Positions 43,265-56,400 are shown, counted from the first letter of the stretch. The stretch: 64,000 bases of DNA from Chlorocebus sabaeus (GCF_047675955.1 NC_132915.1:52280026-52344025); one strand, 5' to 3'. Notes: generated from the letters alone by a model not told the origin. Numbers and translations: made by a program.

Positions 43265-46200
43265 ATGTAGCAACAGCAAACTATACAGCAATATGGATAT
43301 GATATTTTATTTAAGCCATGATGACATTTTCCTTTACTAGAGCTGTAATTGCATCATATGGTTTCCATGACCACATAGGCTATTGTTGTTGCTTCTGCTA
43401 TTTTTAGTTGTTATTGTTACATTATTGTCATAATAATGTTAATAACAATAAGACATTAAATAGCACTGCAACAGAGCTTTAAAATGCTATTTGTTCCTTA
43501 CAGCATTATGTTACTCAATGCAAAATTCTTAAGAAAGCAGGTGAAAAGAAAGCAAACCAGAAATGAACACACTTTTATGGCAACGAAACGTATAAATTCG
43601 GGTTTTAGTTAAAGCTACCTGAGAGGTGGAAAAATGTACTTTAAAAATGAGGTCTCGGACCGGGCTGAATTACACAAAATGTGCCCAAGATTCTTGTACA
43701 AATGAGAATGCCCACAGGAAACTAAAACCCACATGACACACAGAAAGGGACATCTGCCAGCATCAGCAAATTGATGACATGTATAAGGCATTTCTTAGAG
43801 AGGATGTGGGGGTAGGAAAACATCACCTCTTTAGTTAATGATGCTTTGGCAATGAACATATTCAAATGTCTTGGTTCTGAAGACAATGCCACTTAATGAG
43901 CATAATCATAGACCACAAGATATTGCCGTAACTCAGAAATGTATACGCAACACACAATTTCAAGCTCTTAACAGCTTTAAAGAATCTTCACCAACTACAT
44001 CTGGTCACCTCCTTTTTAGTATTCCTAGAAACATACAAAGTAGTGTTGGGGTTAGGTGTGTGAATGCATGCATATATTATCACCATTTTCCCTAATGCAT
44101 TATATGTGTATAAACTTGTGCTATACCCATTTCTATTAACCTTGTTTCTCACTCTTAACCCAAAGAGTAGCAGCTTAAAAAACAAAACTCACTTACATAA
44201 TGTATGGATAAGTCCACACAAATAATTGTAACGTTTAATTAAACTAAACTGTCATCAGCAGAGGTCATCTTTCAACGATCATATATCAGGAGCTTTAACT
44301 GTTGGAAATTAACTGTAAGATTGGCTTGACTTTTAAAGACAGTATGTGAGTTTCTCATTAGCCTTATTATCATTTTTGAATCATAAATATGTAAATGATG
44401 AGTTTCACACGGGAGATTTAATTCTGCACTCTTCTTTCTGATTAGTTGGAAATACACTCTGGCTCTGTCAGATAATTGGTAACATCGCACACCAATAAGG
44501 CATTTCCCTATGCTTCATCAGAGGCAGTTGAAATTAAAGAAGGCAGAGCTGTTATGTTTTTGACAGTTTTGTAACACCAACTTGTTAAAGTTTTAACTCA
44601 GCCATTAATATAGTCCATGAATTATTAATACAGTTTTTATGTCAAGGTTATTTTTTAAAGTTGAGATCCAAGAATAAAGTAAAATGCTCTAGGGAAAAGA
44701 ACACTTTCATTATTTTCACTTAAAAAATCTATACTAAGCAATAAACACCAACGTAATTTGAGTACCAGTAAAAAACAACAACAATATTTTGACCATTTAC
44801 TGTGAACCACGTACTCCCTAGATCATAGTGCCAAAATATTTGTAAACTTTTAGAAGTTCGTCAGTAGGTGGACTTTTACTGCTTTAATGTATGATATTTT
44901 GTTTTTAATGTATGCACCTTCATTTCTTTGTTAGTACAAATTATGCATAAGGAATATCATATCAATTTTTCTTAAGTTGCCTTATTCTAGAAATGAAGGG
45001 AGTTCAGTTTACCTCAACTTGAAGAAGTTTAAGCAGTTTTAATTTACAAACATTTCTCTTTTTCTTCTGTCAAGATGATGCTTATACCTTCAATAAGATA
45101 ATAAACTCCTACCTGTATTTTGTCTTCCATGCTAGTACACAACAAGGGTATGCATTAAATGTTGGTTTATGAAACAAAGAAATAAGTTGCCACTTAAAGA
45201 CACGCAATATTTCTAAGTATGACAGACATATCTCTAGTGGAAATTTTTGTTTTCGCACCTCTTTAAGTTGGCTTTAAAAAATATTCATACTTCCTTAAGA
45301 AGAAATTTCAATGTCTAATAACTAGCCATATGTAAATCTACTGGAAACATTGTCAAAGGAACTGCAATATATGGTTGGCTACTATTTTTTTATTTCTATT
45401 TTTAAATTAGACTATCAATATATTTATGAATATTTATGCTACATATGATCATAAAAGCTTTCAAAACAATTGAGTTTACTTCAAAGTTTTTCTGTTGGAT
45501 AAATCCTTTATTATCACCTTCACTTTTCTTCAATTTTTATCATCACTTTCACTTTATAATAACAATCAAGGTGTAGATTGATTACATGCAATTTTTAATA
45601 AGAAAACTAAAAAGAGGGCTCCCAAGTGTCTTCCTTGCAATAGGCAGCATTTGTGTTACTGCCAACATTGCATTCATTGAACCTCATTCCCCATAACTCT
45701 TTTCTCAATTTTCATCACTTTCTTTCAGAGTTGATCATTACACATCTTCCTTATTACAGAATTGGTGTCCTATATAAAGTCCAAAACCAAGAGTATTCCG
45801 GTGCCAACTAAAGTACTAATATTTTAAAGTCAATACATATTTGCAAGGGGTGTCTTCTTTTTTTCCAAAAAACTCACAAATTCATTTTTTAAAAATTTAT
45901 ATGTTTAGAGCTGAATGAAAAACATTTGTAGTATAGGGAAAAGATCACACATTCATTTTTACAGGCCTTCATTCCAGCCACTATCTAATTCATTCACAGC
46001 TAATTTCTCAGCATAAGTAAATTTTCTCTAAAAAAAGAAAAGTAAGCTATTACATGAAAAACAAGATTTGGTATGAAATTTAATTGCAATTGTCAGCATA
46101 CACAATTGAATAGAGTACATTCTCTTTAATCAATCTTGTCCTCATGTGCTTCTACACATTTGTTTGATTCTATAGTAAGTTGTGAAACAAAACAATAGAA

Positions 46201-46336
46201 AATATGCTGAATGTTACCAAATTCAGAGAAGGCTAAATGTATAGAAAGCTATATCCAAGAAATTTAAATCAATCGTATGAGGACTATAATATGGAAGGCA
46301 AGAAATCAAACCAAGTGGTAAAATTTCCCACTGAGA
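43265..46336. other. Long unassigned unique stretch
   Basis: About 3 kb without Alu, L1 or LTR and without coding frames. 44180-44650 is of balanced composition with several TAAT-type homeodomain cores and no repeat similarity (separate entry). Nothing else is recognised. Confidence 0.5.
44180..44650. promoter_or_regulatory. Candidate non-coding conserved element (speculative)
   Basis: Non-repetitive block with TTTAATTAAACT (44234-44245), GGAAATTAACTG, GATTTAATTCTG, CTGATTAG, GATAATTGG and CCATTAATA motifs. It carries no coding signal. The call rests on motif content and the absence of transposons for over 3 kb around it. Confidence 0.25.
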
Positions 46337-46384
46337 TAGGCATGTGACTGTTAGAGGAAATAGGCATGTGACTGTTAGAGGAAA
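46337..46384 (+). repeat. Perfect 24-bp tandem duplication
   Basis: The 24-base unit beginning TAGGCATGTGACTG and ending AGAGGAAA occurs twice head-to-tail without a mismatch (46337-46360 and 46361-46384). The surrounding sequence is unique. The lack of divergence implies a recent event. Confidence 0.97.
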
Positions 46385-46589
46385 TATGATACTAGATATT
46401 CTTGTTAATTAGAAATGAATGCTCATTGCTGATCTGAGAACTGAGCTCAGGTGCATTTATCTTCACACATGAAGCCATCATATAAGACAGATTAAAATGA
46501 GAAATGAGCCATCAATTCCCAACTTAATTATCAGCCATCATGAGTGGTGTTATACTACCTTACTGTAGTATATTAACTACACACAATTA
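46385..46589. other. Unique sequence
   Basis: Nothing recognised. Confidence 0.5.
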
Positions 46590-46775
46590 ACAATGTGGAC
46601 TGTGGGCCCAAATAGACCCAAGTTCAAATTCTGGCTTTGCAATTACCGAGGCACAGTATCTTTGAACCTCAGTGTCTTATTAATAAAATAAGGAGATAAA
46701 ATCTACCTTACATGTTAATAGGATTATATGAGCTAATATAAAGCTTATTGCATAATAAGCAGGCACATTGAATAT
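46590..46775 (+). mobile_element. MIR SINE
   Basis: 'ggactgtgggcccaaatagacccaagttcaaattctggctttgcaatta' is a good match to the MIR 5' part (..gactgcctgggttcaaatcccggctctgccactta..). It is followed by 'tttgaacctcagtgtcttattaataaaataaggagataaaatctacc'. Confidence 0.82.
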
Positions 46776-46852
46776 GACTAGACTTTAAAAAAATTTCTCT
46801 TCTAGATTTTCAAAGAAATAGTTATAAAACTCAAAGGCAAAATCGGTCTCTC

Positions 46853-46913
46853 ATACACACATACACATATGTATATATATACATATACACATATACATAT
46901 ATACATATACATA
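46853..46913. repeat. (CATATA)n / (CACATA)n low-complexity repeat
   Basis: Irregular alternation of CACATA and TATATA units over about 60 bp. Confidence 0.92.
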
Positions 46914-48290
46914 CTGAAATTAGTCTAAAATTTTACCCTTCAAAAAAAGCAATATTGTCTATTGACAGTTTTGTGTACAGTCTTACAGATTTCATTTTTC
47001 TTACTGACTAGTGTAGGCAACGTATCTTTAGAGGACATTGCTCTGAAATATAGAATACTTTAAAAAATTATCAATGTTCAGGTTTGAAGGGGTCTAAAAA
47101 TAGCACTACCCTTCTCAACATAAGGAACAACTTAAATGAGTAGTAAACCAAAAGTAAATCAGACAGAACCCAAAATATCAGCTATACTAGTGTTAAACTA
47201 GAGTTGCCCTCTTGGTCTATCAGGGACAGTTCTGATCTAGGGTGGATAGATCAATTAACATTTGTTTATTCTGTTTGGTACACCCCTTTGTTCTCAAAAG
47301 TCTCTCCATATGGGCAATAAATACATAATTACCATAGCTAAAAGTTATTAGAAGAATGTCACTTAGTTTTAAAGCAACATTTAACTGCCAAAGAAGAAAT
47401 CCCACCATTAAACAGACATGCCTATCTGGTGACTGGCAGTACTGAATCACCACAGGTCTTCCCATCCAGTGATATCATCCTGACACGCTTACAGCAAAGA
47501 CGGGGAGCAAGGAGAGGACGGTAGTTTCTTGCTGTCCTCCTGGCTCTTAAGAGAAATGGCCCAGAAAGGTTATGTGATACATGCCTCACATATTTTCCTA
47601 ACCTATGAGTTTGGTGGCTCACTCACCATCCATAGGAGCACTAAAAGCCAGGGCAGGACAAGAACACAAGAGTGTTTCACTGCTGAATGATAATCAATGT
47701 AGAAGCATGAGATGGAGGAAAGGAGTGACCCACCCTTTCTACATAAATAATCTGGCTTTCTATCATGGGGAGGTCACTCAATAAAAGACTAAGGGAGCCT
47801 AAAACTGACTCCCAATACATGTTACTATGTAAACTAAGTTTTTATTATATTATTATGTTAAACAAAGGGAAAATATACAAGAGTATAAATAAAAAATAAA
47901 AATCACGAATAATCAAAACTCACCAATAATCCAATGACTATGGTGTACACATATTTTTGTATATATCCTATCAGTCTTTTTAAAAAATAAGACAAGTAGT
48001 TAGACATAAAGAAAAGATAAACAGTAGGTATGTGGCCTTCCTTCATATCAAGACACTTGAGGGTTTGTTCTTTGGTTGAATTCTCCTTATAATGGTAATT
48101 TAAGGAATTTATTGAAGTGTTACAAGATCCCAGAAAAAGAAGAATCTGCCAAAGTTACCATGCACAAGATCAAGCACCTAAAAATTGTTGCCCAGATTGT
48201 TTATTGAGTAATGATATGTATGAAATGCAGTTATATTTGTAAATGGAAGTTAGTCATATATCCCTCAAGAGGTTAAGTAACTATCGGGTA
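46914..48290. other. Unassigned unique stretch
   Basis: No transposon is recognised. 47380-47660 is relatively GC-balanced. Overlapping minus-strand frames at 47220-47465 and 47422-47622 have no known similarity and no supporting splice or start context. Nothing can be assigned. Confidence 0.45.
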
Positions 48291-48291
48291 A

Positions 48292-48440
48292 GCTATGGTT
48301 TGGATGTGGTTTGTCCCACCAAAACTTACGTTAAAGTTTAATTGCCAGTATAGCAGTGTTAAGAGGAGGGGTCTAAAGGGAGGCATTTGGAAAATGAGGG
48401 ATTTGATCAGATTAATTAAATTCAACAAAATTTGGGTACC
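48292..48440 (+). mobile_element. MaLR LTR fragment (MST/MLT1 group), 5' part
   Basis: 'gctatggtttggatgtggtttgtccc', 'caaaacttacgttaaagtttaattgccagta' and 'gcagtgttaagaggaggggtctaaa' follow the same LTR type as the one at 36860. Only the first third or so is present before the THE1/MST LTR. Confidence 0.7.
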
Positions 48441-48444
48441 TACT

Positions 48445-48799
48445 TGTATTAGTCCATTTTCACACTGCTATAAAGAATTACCTGAGACAGGGAAATTTGT
48501 AAAGAAAAGAGGTTTAATTGACTCACACTGCCACATGGCTGGGGAGACCTCAGGAAACTTACAATCATGGCGGTAGGTGAAGGGGAAGCAGGCACCTTCT
48601 CCACATGGTAGCAGGAAAGAGAGTGTGCATGAGGAGAAAAGGGTCACACATTTTTAAACCATCAGAACTCATGAGAACCCACTCACTATCATAAGAACAA
48701 CAAGGGGAAATCAGCCCCTATGATCCAGTCACCTCCCACTAGGACCCTCCTCCAATTCAACACGAGATTTTGGTGGGGGCTCAAAGCCAAACCATATCA
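48445..48799 (-). mobile_element. THE1/MST-type solo LTR, antisense, perfect 5-bp TSD
   Basis: Plus strand reads TGTATTAGTCCATTTTCAC ... 'caatcatggcggtaggtgaaggggaagcaggc' ... 'ccaaaccatatca', the reverse complement of a THE1/MST LTR (TGATATGGTTTGG...ACTAATACA). CTACT flanks it exactly at 48440-48444 and 48800-48804. 355 bp, no internal region. Confidence 0.95.
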
Positions 48800-48804
48800 C
48801 TACT

Positions 48805-51800
48805 ATAAGACAAGCAGTATGCAACTACTTAGGATGCAAAGGCAAGAATATATTGTCTCTTATTTATAGACAAAATAGACATTACTTTATTTTCTTGTGT
48901 CTTCCACAGTACCCTCCTTGAAGATAGTAACAGAAATTGTAAAATGATGCTCAATATTGAATCAGTGAATTACCAGGGGAAAAAAAACTGATCTTAAATG
49001 ATTTTCAAGCAGATGGCTAAGAAAAGGTCCTTTTCTAAAAGGATTATTAAAATATATATATATATAGCCAAGCCACATTGGCATGGCGAAGTCTATGGAG
49101 TTTTAAAATGTTTTCAATGACTATTTTTATCTCCTCAAGCATAATCATTAGGCATCACAAACACAACTAAGTGAAGATTTGCTTTCATCTTACATTATTT
49201 TCATTTAAAAATCACAAAGCATCAGGGGACCTTTCTTTCTACCTTGATGGTTAGATGCTTCTGTTCCCTGCTGCTATTGGTCCCAAGGATAAAAATGCGA
49301 AGTTGCTATAAATGACTTTGTCAATTTTATTTAGAAATTCAAAGTTTCAAACTGACACCAAGTCAGGCAACTCCAAATCTTATTGAACTTCACCCTCATA
49401 TGTATACCTTCAGGGTAATTGTCTTGCATGAAGAAGAGAAAGTAGCAGCAGAGAATTATATTTTTAAAGCACAAAATGATTTCCCTTGCTACTGGTATCA
49501 CCTATGTAATGACAATAATTTCAAAATAGATATTTGAACTTTGCAATTTTGTTTTCATTAAATCAGTCCTCAGAAGAGATAGTTTGTTTTCAGTTTGTTA
49601 GATAACATAATTTTTCTCTATTATTGTACCTATCAGGCTATATTACTTAATATCTGCATAACTTGCCACAATCCAGTACACTAAATCATCTGGGGTAATT
49701 AAAATATTGAGTGAATATATAGAATATGGCAGAAAACAAATGAAGTAATATTTTTATCTGAGTTAAATAAACCAATTTTATTGTCCAATATGGTAAGCAA
49801 GAATAAATAGGGGCAAAGGTTGAAAAGGCAACAATTTATAGAATAGATATCAGGAAAGGAGAGCATGAAATAGCAAAAAGAGAAACAAAAGCGCTTTAGA
49901 AGTCAAATTGAAATCATAATAGAAATAAAAATAAAAGGAATTTGTAGGGTTTCTGATATAGTGGCACCTCTTGGGTTATATCAAAGTTATTAGAGATTCA
50001 AATCAAGTAGGATAAAAGAAGCTTAATGACAGAGAAAAAACTTCAAATTACCTTTTGAAAAATTTCCATGTGTTCACATCCATTTACAATATTCACTATT
50101 TAAATCTGCTGAGATTTTATTTTTGTTTTTAGAGAAAAGCAAAACAAGTGGTTTAATAATACCTTGCAGTAACATGTCATTGCTTCTTCCAGCTGTGGTT
50201 GCTCAACCTGTGAGTTTATTCTAGCCCTACTCTCACTTTAATCAGAATGGATTTAATAGAACCTTCCCAAGGTTTTGGAACTACACATCCAGATTCTCTT
50301 GCTTTGAACCTCCTCCTCTCAGGTCTATAACTGGACTTCTGAAATGTTCCTGAGATACCAACTTCACTTTGTGCCCCAGTTTGGATAACTGGGTCTCTGT
50401 CTTCTCTCCTCTGCTTTTAGTTCTTATTTTTATCATCTAAGCAATTCTTTAATGCTGTGAGGACTGCACCTCTGCTGTATTCATGATAGTCTCCTAACCA
50501 GGGGAGGGATGTGGCCTCTGGATCCCAGCCGAATACTCAAGCACTGGTATTTGCTGACAGCCTAAACTGTGCCTATGCTTATATTACCATTGCCATGTCC
50601 ACTGGTATATTTTATCCACTCATTGAATTATTTTTGCTGGAATGAATTTTTTATTATGTCATCAGCTTACATGAAAGAACATTATAAAAATTAGCCAGCT
50701 CTTTAAATTCATTTATGTATGGCTACTATTGAGACTATTTCTCATCACCTTGTACAAAGAATTCTTTATGAGGATCCATAGGAAGACTTCCTCTTTGAAC
50801 CTAGACACAGGAATCATTATATCTGAAACTCATTATTTTTTATTTATTGTCATGCTTGTTTTTATTTTTTTGAACACTCAAATTATATAACTGACTGTTT
50901 TCCACTTTTTGATAGTTGTTAGAAAAATTCAGCATCCACCTTTATCAATTATGCAGGACCTCACAGCCAATGTTTGTTTGCAGTAATTTCGTCCTCGACT
51001 TTCCCTACAAAGTTCATCTCCCCAAAGTTACAAAGGCTCACCTAATTATTTTTAGTTTGCTCTGATCTTAGTGAGTTGAGTGTATTTTTGTAAGCTGTTT
51101 ATAGTTTTGGAGAGGATAAAGATGGGGTAAAATAAATACATTCTACAAAAACATCACTTCCTGTTCCAGCCTGCAATCATGTAATGCCAGTTACGTCAGG
51201 GCAGAGATTCCCCACCCCTGAGATTCTGATTCTTCCACACTGTCCTCACAGTCTACAGTGACTGCCAATTTTCAGACTCTACACACAGGTCTGCGTTCCC
51301 AGTGTCTGTCTTAGGATATGGGGGAGACTAGTTCCGGGGTCTAAGTCTTCAGTCTGTCTGTGTTCCTGAGGATGACTTGTAAAAAGCCAGGTAGGTTAGT
51401 ATAATCTTTCATCCCTTGACCTTCAGTTATCATTGGCTTCAAAAATATCCTTCTCACTTTTAGCAATTTTATTTTTAAAGTTCTTTCCAAAATGAAACTT
51501 TACTACCTCCTTCAATAATTTATTTCAAGTATAAAGTATTCAAGATTTAGGAAATTCTATTTGTCTCTAACCAAAGTTAATGTATTGCTTTACATGATAG
51601 TTATTGTTAAGACTCAAAGGTGGAAGAGAAAATCTATTCATTCTCTCCTCATTTTCTTGAAGATGACTATTAACCATAACCCCAGGACTAAACATCTTAA
51701 AAATATTCAACTCAAGAAATCTTTAAGTTTTACATACGTCAGTAAAGATTCACCAGGCAGTGTATATGAAGGAGGTTCATACAGGGTTAGATAGTATTAC

Positions 51801-51839
51801 TATCACTGGCTGTCAGTTATCTTGAATACACTTACGCAT
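48805..51839. other. Long unassigned unique stretch
   Basis: About 3 kb without a recognisable Alu, L1 or LTR. There is a short (TA)n at 49053-49066. The 50170-51400 part is C/T-rich on the plus strand with normal complexity. It could hold an ancient transposon, but I cannot place it. There is no coding frame of note. Confidence 0.45.
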
Positions 51840-51990
51840 ATGAATTTATACATTCTTAAAAAAATACTTATGAGATAAAGGCTATAATTATCCCTCTAGC
51901 ATAGATGTGGAAACTGAGGCACAGAGATTTAGAAATTTTCCTGTGGTCACAAGCTTTTTCAGGTAATGGAATCAGAATCCAAATTTGGGA
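51840..51990 (-). mobile_element. MIR SINE relic
   Basis: 'aggctataattatccctctagcatagatgtggaaactgaggcacagagatttagaaattttcctgtggtcacaagc' is the antisense MIR core. 'taatggaatcagaatccaaatttggg' follows in the expected place. Confidence 0.75.
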
Positions 51991-52544
51991 CACTTGACAA
52001 CATAACTGTGTATGCTCTGCTGCCTGTAAGCTCCAAGGCCTATGCCAGTGACCAAATGTCCCCTATTTTTGCAGAAGTCTTTTTTAATGTGTATTTATTG
52101 TTTTCTAAGAAATCAAAATTTCACTCAACAATACCTAACACTGTATATTTTATATGAAATTTGTGTATTTTGATTTAATAAGTGCTATTATAATCACATA
52201 ATTTTCTATTGTTTTCAGGGCAAAGGAACAGTTTCAGACCTGTGCAAGCTTGCCTAGACACAGCTCTTCATAGTTATGATTTTGTTTCTATGGACAGAGG
52301 GAAAAAGAAAAACAATTTCTACTTTCTATATATCTGAACTTGAGGACTACCAGTAAATATAGAATATTAATAATTCATACAATAAAAACCTAACTCCATT
52401 TTACATACAACTATTCACAACTATTATTTACAACCATCAGCTATCATTATACCAATTATGCTGATACGGTGATATTATATTAACTATCATATTACACCTG
52501 TCACTTTCAGCAGTCATTTCTCCAGCACTTCAAAATCATGGAGC
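51991..52544. other. Unassigned AT-rich sequence
   Basis: No feature is recognised. Confidence 0.5.
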
Positions 52545-52720
52545 TAAGCCTTTGTAATATATTTTCTCATTTATTGCATCCAAGAACACTATGACCTAGA
52601 TAAAATTATTAGCCCTATTTTACAGGTGAGAAAATTAAGGATCATAAAAGTTAAGTAACCGGCCTGGGTTTAGTGCTGAGGCAGAATTGGAATGTTTTTC
52701 TGCTATGTATGTCTGACAGC
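52545..52720 (-). mobile_element. MIR SINE relic
   Basis: 'ttgtaatatattttctcatttattgcatccaagaacactatgacctag', 'cctattttacaggtgagaaaattaagg' and 'gttaagtaaccggcctgggtttagtgctgaggcagaattgg' are consecutive antisense MIR blocks. Confidence 0.75.
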
Positions 52721-52923
52721 GAAGAGCATGGTTTTATTACAGTGACCCTATAACACAGATCCTGGGTACAAGTATAATTATTTTTGAACATACTATACTT
52801 GTCAGGCTCTCACTGTATGATTGCCACTTTGCATCAAAATTCATTAAAATATTTTTTCAATTTCTCACTGAACCTATTTTGCAAAACCAAATAAAAAGAA
52901 AGATAATGTACCATGTGTGTTGG

Positions 52924-52937
52924 CCACCAGGGGGTGC
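52924..52937 (+). promoter_or_regulatory. CTCF-like motif
   Basis: CCACCAGGGGGTGC matches the core CTCF consensus CCASYAGRGGGCRC with one change (T for C at the third-last base). It is one of the few G/C-rich motifs in a long AT-rich interval and is not inside a recognised transposon. Binding is inferred from the motif only. Confidence 0.5.
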
Positions 52938-55440
52938 AAGGACCAGCATCCTTAATCACGTCCTCAACTTTTCAGGCCTTTTCTTGTGGTATATGAAAAA
53001 GAGAATTCTCTTAAGAAAGGCGTAGAGTAAATCGACGGGGTTTTGTAAATCAAATGTCAACATTCCTTTGAACTACACCTGGTGGTAAATGAATGTCTTT
53101 GAATTGTGAAACTTGATCGAGGATGGGCAGACTGTGATAAAAAGAAATCAAAGAAATGGAACTTCTATTTCTACACTATTTTCAGCATTATAAAAATTTG
53201 AAAGTGTGGCAGAACATTTAGCCACAAGAGTTTTTAAGGTATTGATTTCTGGGAGACAATTTCTCTTGAGAGACGGCCTACATTTTAATGATGACCACTT
53301 CTAAGGGTGGTCTTGCCTGTCTTCATGTCAACCCACATAAACTGGACAGAGTGGGGTATATATGCCCAGCAAGGCAGGCTGGAGGTTCAACTGTGTATCT
53401 TTGTTTCTGGAAATACTATTTGTATATCTAAAATGTATTTGAAGGCATGTTTCCTTGGAGGTATAATGCAACTGTTGCCTCATACTTGGGTCACTTTTGT
53501 TTGAATATTTCCGTTGTCATGCAGATTGTCAGCAAGGTCCATAATTATGAACAGTCCCTGATTGTAAAATAAAATAATAAAGAGAAAAATCAGTAGGAGA
53601 GTGCCTGGGGTGAATTTATAATGCATTTAAAGTGTGAAGCTGTCCATTTAACCCTTAACAATATTCATTTTCTTCACAGTGTGCAAACCTTGTCAGTAGT
53701 TTGAAAAGCTATGAATTTAAATAACCTTAAGCAGCCTGAGAAATGAATAATTTGATAGGTATATCTGGCAGATGGTTGAAATGTCGAAGTTTTTTTTCTT
53801 TTTCCCTGAGAATATGCTGCAGGGTTTCTGCCAAACTTAGGTTGTAAGAAAGGCAAAAATCAAACAATAAATGCTCCATATTTGCAAACTATCAATACTA
53901 AGATAACATTTAAGAACAGTTGCCAGTCCTTCCTCCCTTGATTCTTTGGTGGAATGACCTGAATAGCAATAGCTTTTTATTTAAGATGAAATTTTTTAGT
54001 TTGTCAAAATAAATATTAACCTTGACTAAGTTTAAAGTCAATGGCTTACTAGTGTCTCTCCAGCTTGTCTTTGTGGTATCCTAAAGCTTAATGCTTATTT
54101 CAATATTAATGTGAGTACTGACAACTGGACTAGCAAACTTTGACATCTCATTGGAGGGACTCTAGTGAGAAAGAGAACATATCTTTTTTTTTCCTCTGGC
54201 TGTTGTTGATATATGTAGACACACACTGTATCTTGCACAAATAGTTGGGGGGAAAAAAAAACAGCTGAAAATAATATTGTAGACACAAGTCAATACACAC
54301 CTTTAACAGGATCTATTTGTTACAAACCAGCGTCTTTACCAGAAGTATAGTCTGGATGTAGAGTGAATGTTCCAATAACATCTGTTGTCGTAAAAGAGGA
54401 TCCTGATTTAAGGATGCCTACAAATGATCTGATTCATATTCAGAAAAAAGGAACACATACCCAAGACTTCAAAAGTCATCTAAACGAAAACAGCAACATG
54501 GTAGCATTCTTTGGAAAGTGTCAAGGTGGGAGAAGACATTTTAAAGTAAGAATCAAGAATATACTAAATATAATAATATAAAAGGCTATTAATTATTTAC
54601 CCGAAGTTATGTTGGCCGTCAGAGGGCATGTGTAAGTCAGAAATGATTGAGGAAATTTTAGAAAACAAAATTCCAACTAATTATTATTAGAATGTTTACC
54701 ATTCTTAAATACTTCAGAAAGTTAAGATAATAATAAGAGTTAAATACATATAATATTTTAAATTTCAAAATAACATATATATTTTATTCAAGCTTCACAT
54801 CTTAATAACATAGGTGAGCAAAAGAAGCAAGTCATGCAACTAATGATCAGAATTAGATTACAGATTTTAGAATTCCTTATCCAATGTCTTTTACTACGCA
54901 AATTTAACATATTTATAAAAAATAATTGTAAAGGACTTTCAGATTTATAATTGAAAATGAACACAATTACCTCTTCCAATTACCTTAAAATTTTATATAG
55001 CAGAATAAATAAGAAGTTGGTTTTCAAATATTTATATTTATTAGTATTATTATCCTAATTATCAGTATGTCTTTGGTTTGAGTTTGATGTTTCAAAACAT
55101 TTATTTATATTGGAATTCAAAATGTTCTATAATCTGCAGTGATTGAGAAAGACAGTCATTGTTTCTGCGCTGGCAAAGCTTCTATTCTTTTGTCGGGGGA
55201 GAAAAATCTTCAAGAACTACTACTGAATCAATTATTCAATTATTGCTGAGTTAAGTATTTTGAAACAGAGGGTAAATAGGGTTTCCTGAGGTTATTAAAG
55301 GAAGGAATCAGAAACTGCTTTTTAGAAAGGTAATATCAAGCTGAGATTTGAAGAATTAATTAGTTTTGTAAAACAAAACAAAAAAAAAAGTGGGCAATAG
55401 ATTTTGGCAAAGGGAACAGCACATAAAAAATCACTAGGAT
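52938..55440. other. Long unassigned unique stretch
   Basis: No transposon or gene is recognised over 2.5 kb. 53040-53530 has balanced composition and no repeat similarity. 54350-54580 holds a short + frame without recognisable homology. Confidence 0.5.
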
Positions 55441-56400
55441 TTTTTTTCCAGGGGCTTATACACTTTATTTTTATAGCAATTTTAGGTTCACAGAGAAGTT
55501 GAATGGAAAATACAGAGTGCACATATACTCCTGTTCGCCTACTCATGTAAACCCACCCCACTACTGACATCTTGTATCAGAGTGGTACATTTGTTATAAC
55601 TGGATGAACCTACACTGACATTATTATCACCCAAAGTCCATACTTACATTAGGATTCACATTTGGTGTTGTACATTCTAGGGTGTGGACAAATGTATAAT
55701 GATGTGGATCTACCAGTATAGTATCATAGACTATAGTTTCACTGTTTAAAAAACCCTCTGTGCTTCCCCTATTCATCCCTCCCTTCCCCAAGACCTGGCA
55801 AACCACTGATTTTTTACTGACTCCATAGTCTTGACTTTTCCAGAAGGTCATATAGTTGGATCATACGATACATAGTCTTTTCAGATTGGCCTCTTATGCT
55901 TCGTAATATGCATTTAAGTTTTCTCCATGTCTTTCCATGGCTTAGATAGCTTATTTCTTTTTATCACTGAATAAAATTATTTTATCTGGATGTACCAGTT
56001 TATTTATCCATTCACCTTCTGAAGGACATCTTGGTTGCTTCCAAGTTTTGGCAGTTACAAATAAAGCGGCTATAAAATCTATGTGCAGGTTTTTATATAA
56101 ATGTAATCTTCAGTTCATATGGGTAAATACCAAAGAGGATAATTGCTGGATCATTTGCCAAACTGTCCTCCAGAATTTCTGTTCCATTTTTAATTCCCAC
56201 CAGCAATGAATGAGAGTTCCTGTTGTTCCATATCCTTGCCAGTATTTGTTACTGTCATTGTTTTGGATTTTGGACATTTTAATAGGTGTGTAGTGGTGTC
56301 TTGTTTTAGTTTGCAATTTCCCAATGACTTATAATGTTGAACATCTTTTCTATGCTTACTTATCATCTATATCTTCTTTGGTGAGTCATCTTTTCAAGTC
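55441..56400 (-). mobile_element. LINE-1 (L1M-type) 3' end, antisense
   Basis: It begins at poly-T (55440-55448), the 3' end of the element on the minus strand. 3' UTR text follows ('acactttatttttatagcaattttaggttcacag', 'acatatactcctgttcgcctactcatg') and then the antisense ORF2 end ('ataattgctggatcatttgccaaactgtcctcc', 'caccagcaatgaatgagagttcctg', 'tgtgtagtggtgtcttgttttagtttgcaatttccc'). The minus-strand frame at 56110-56316 is the decayed ORF2 C-terminus (HYTPIKM, YWQGYG motifs). The element is 5'-truncated. Confidence 0.88.

Noticed and set aside
47220..47622. Two overlapping minus-strand frames in a non-repetitive, GC-balanced stretch
   Set aside because: Considered as possible exons. Frames are short, overlap each other in different phases, and show no recognisable protein similarity or convincing splice sites.
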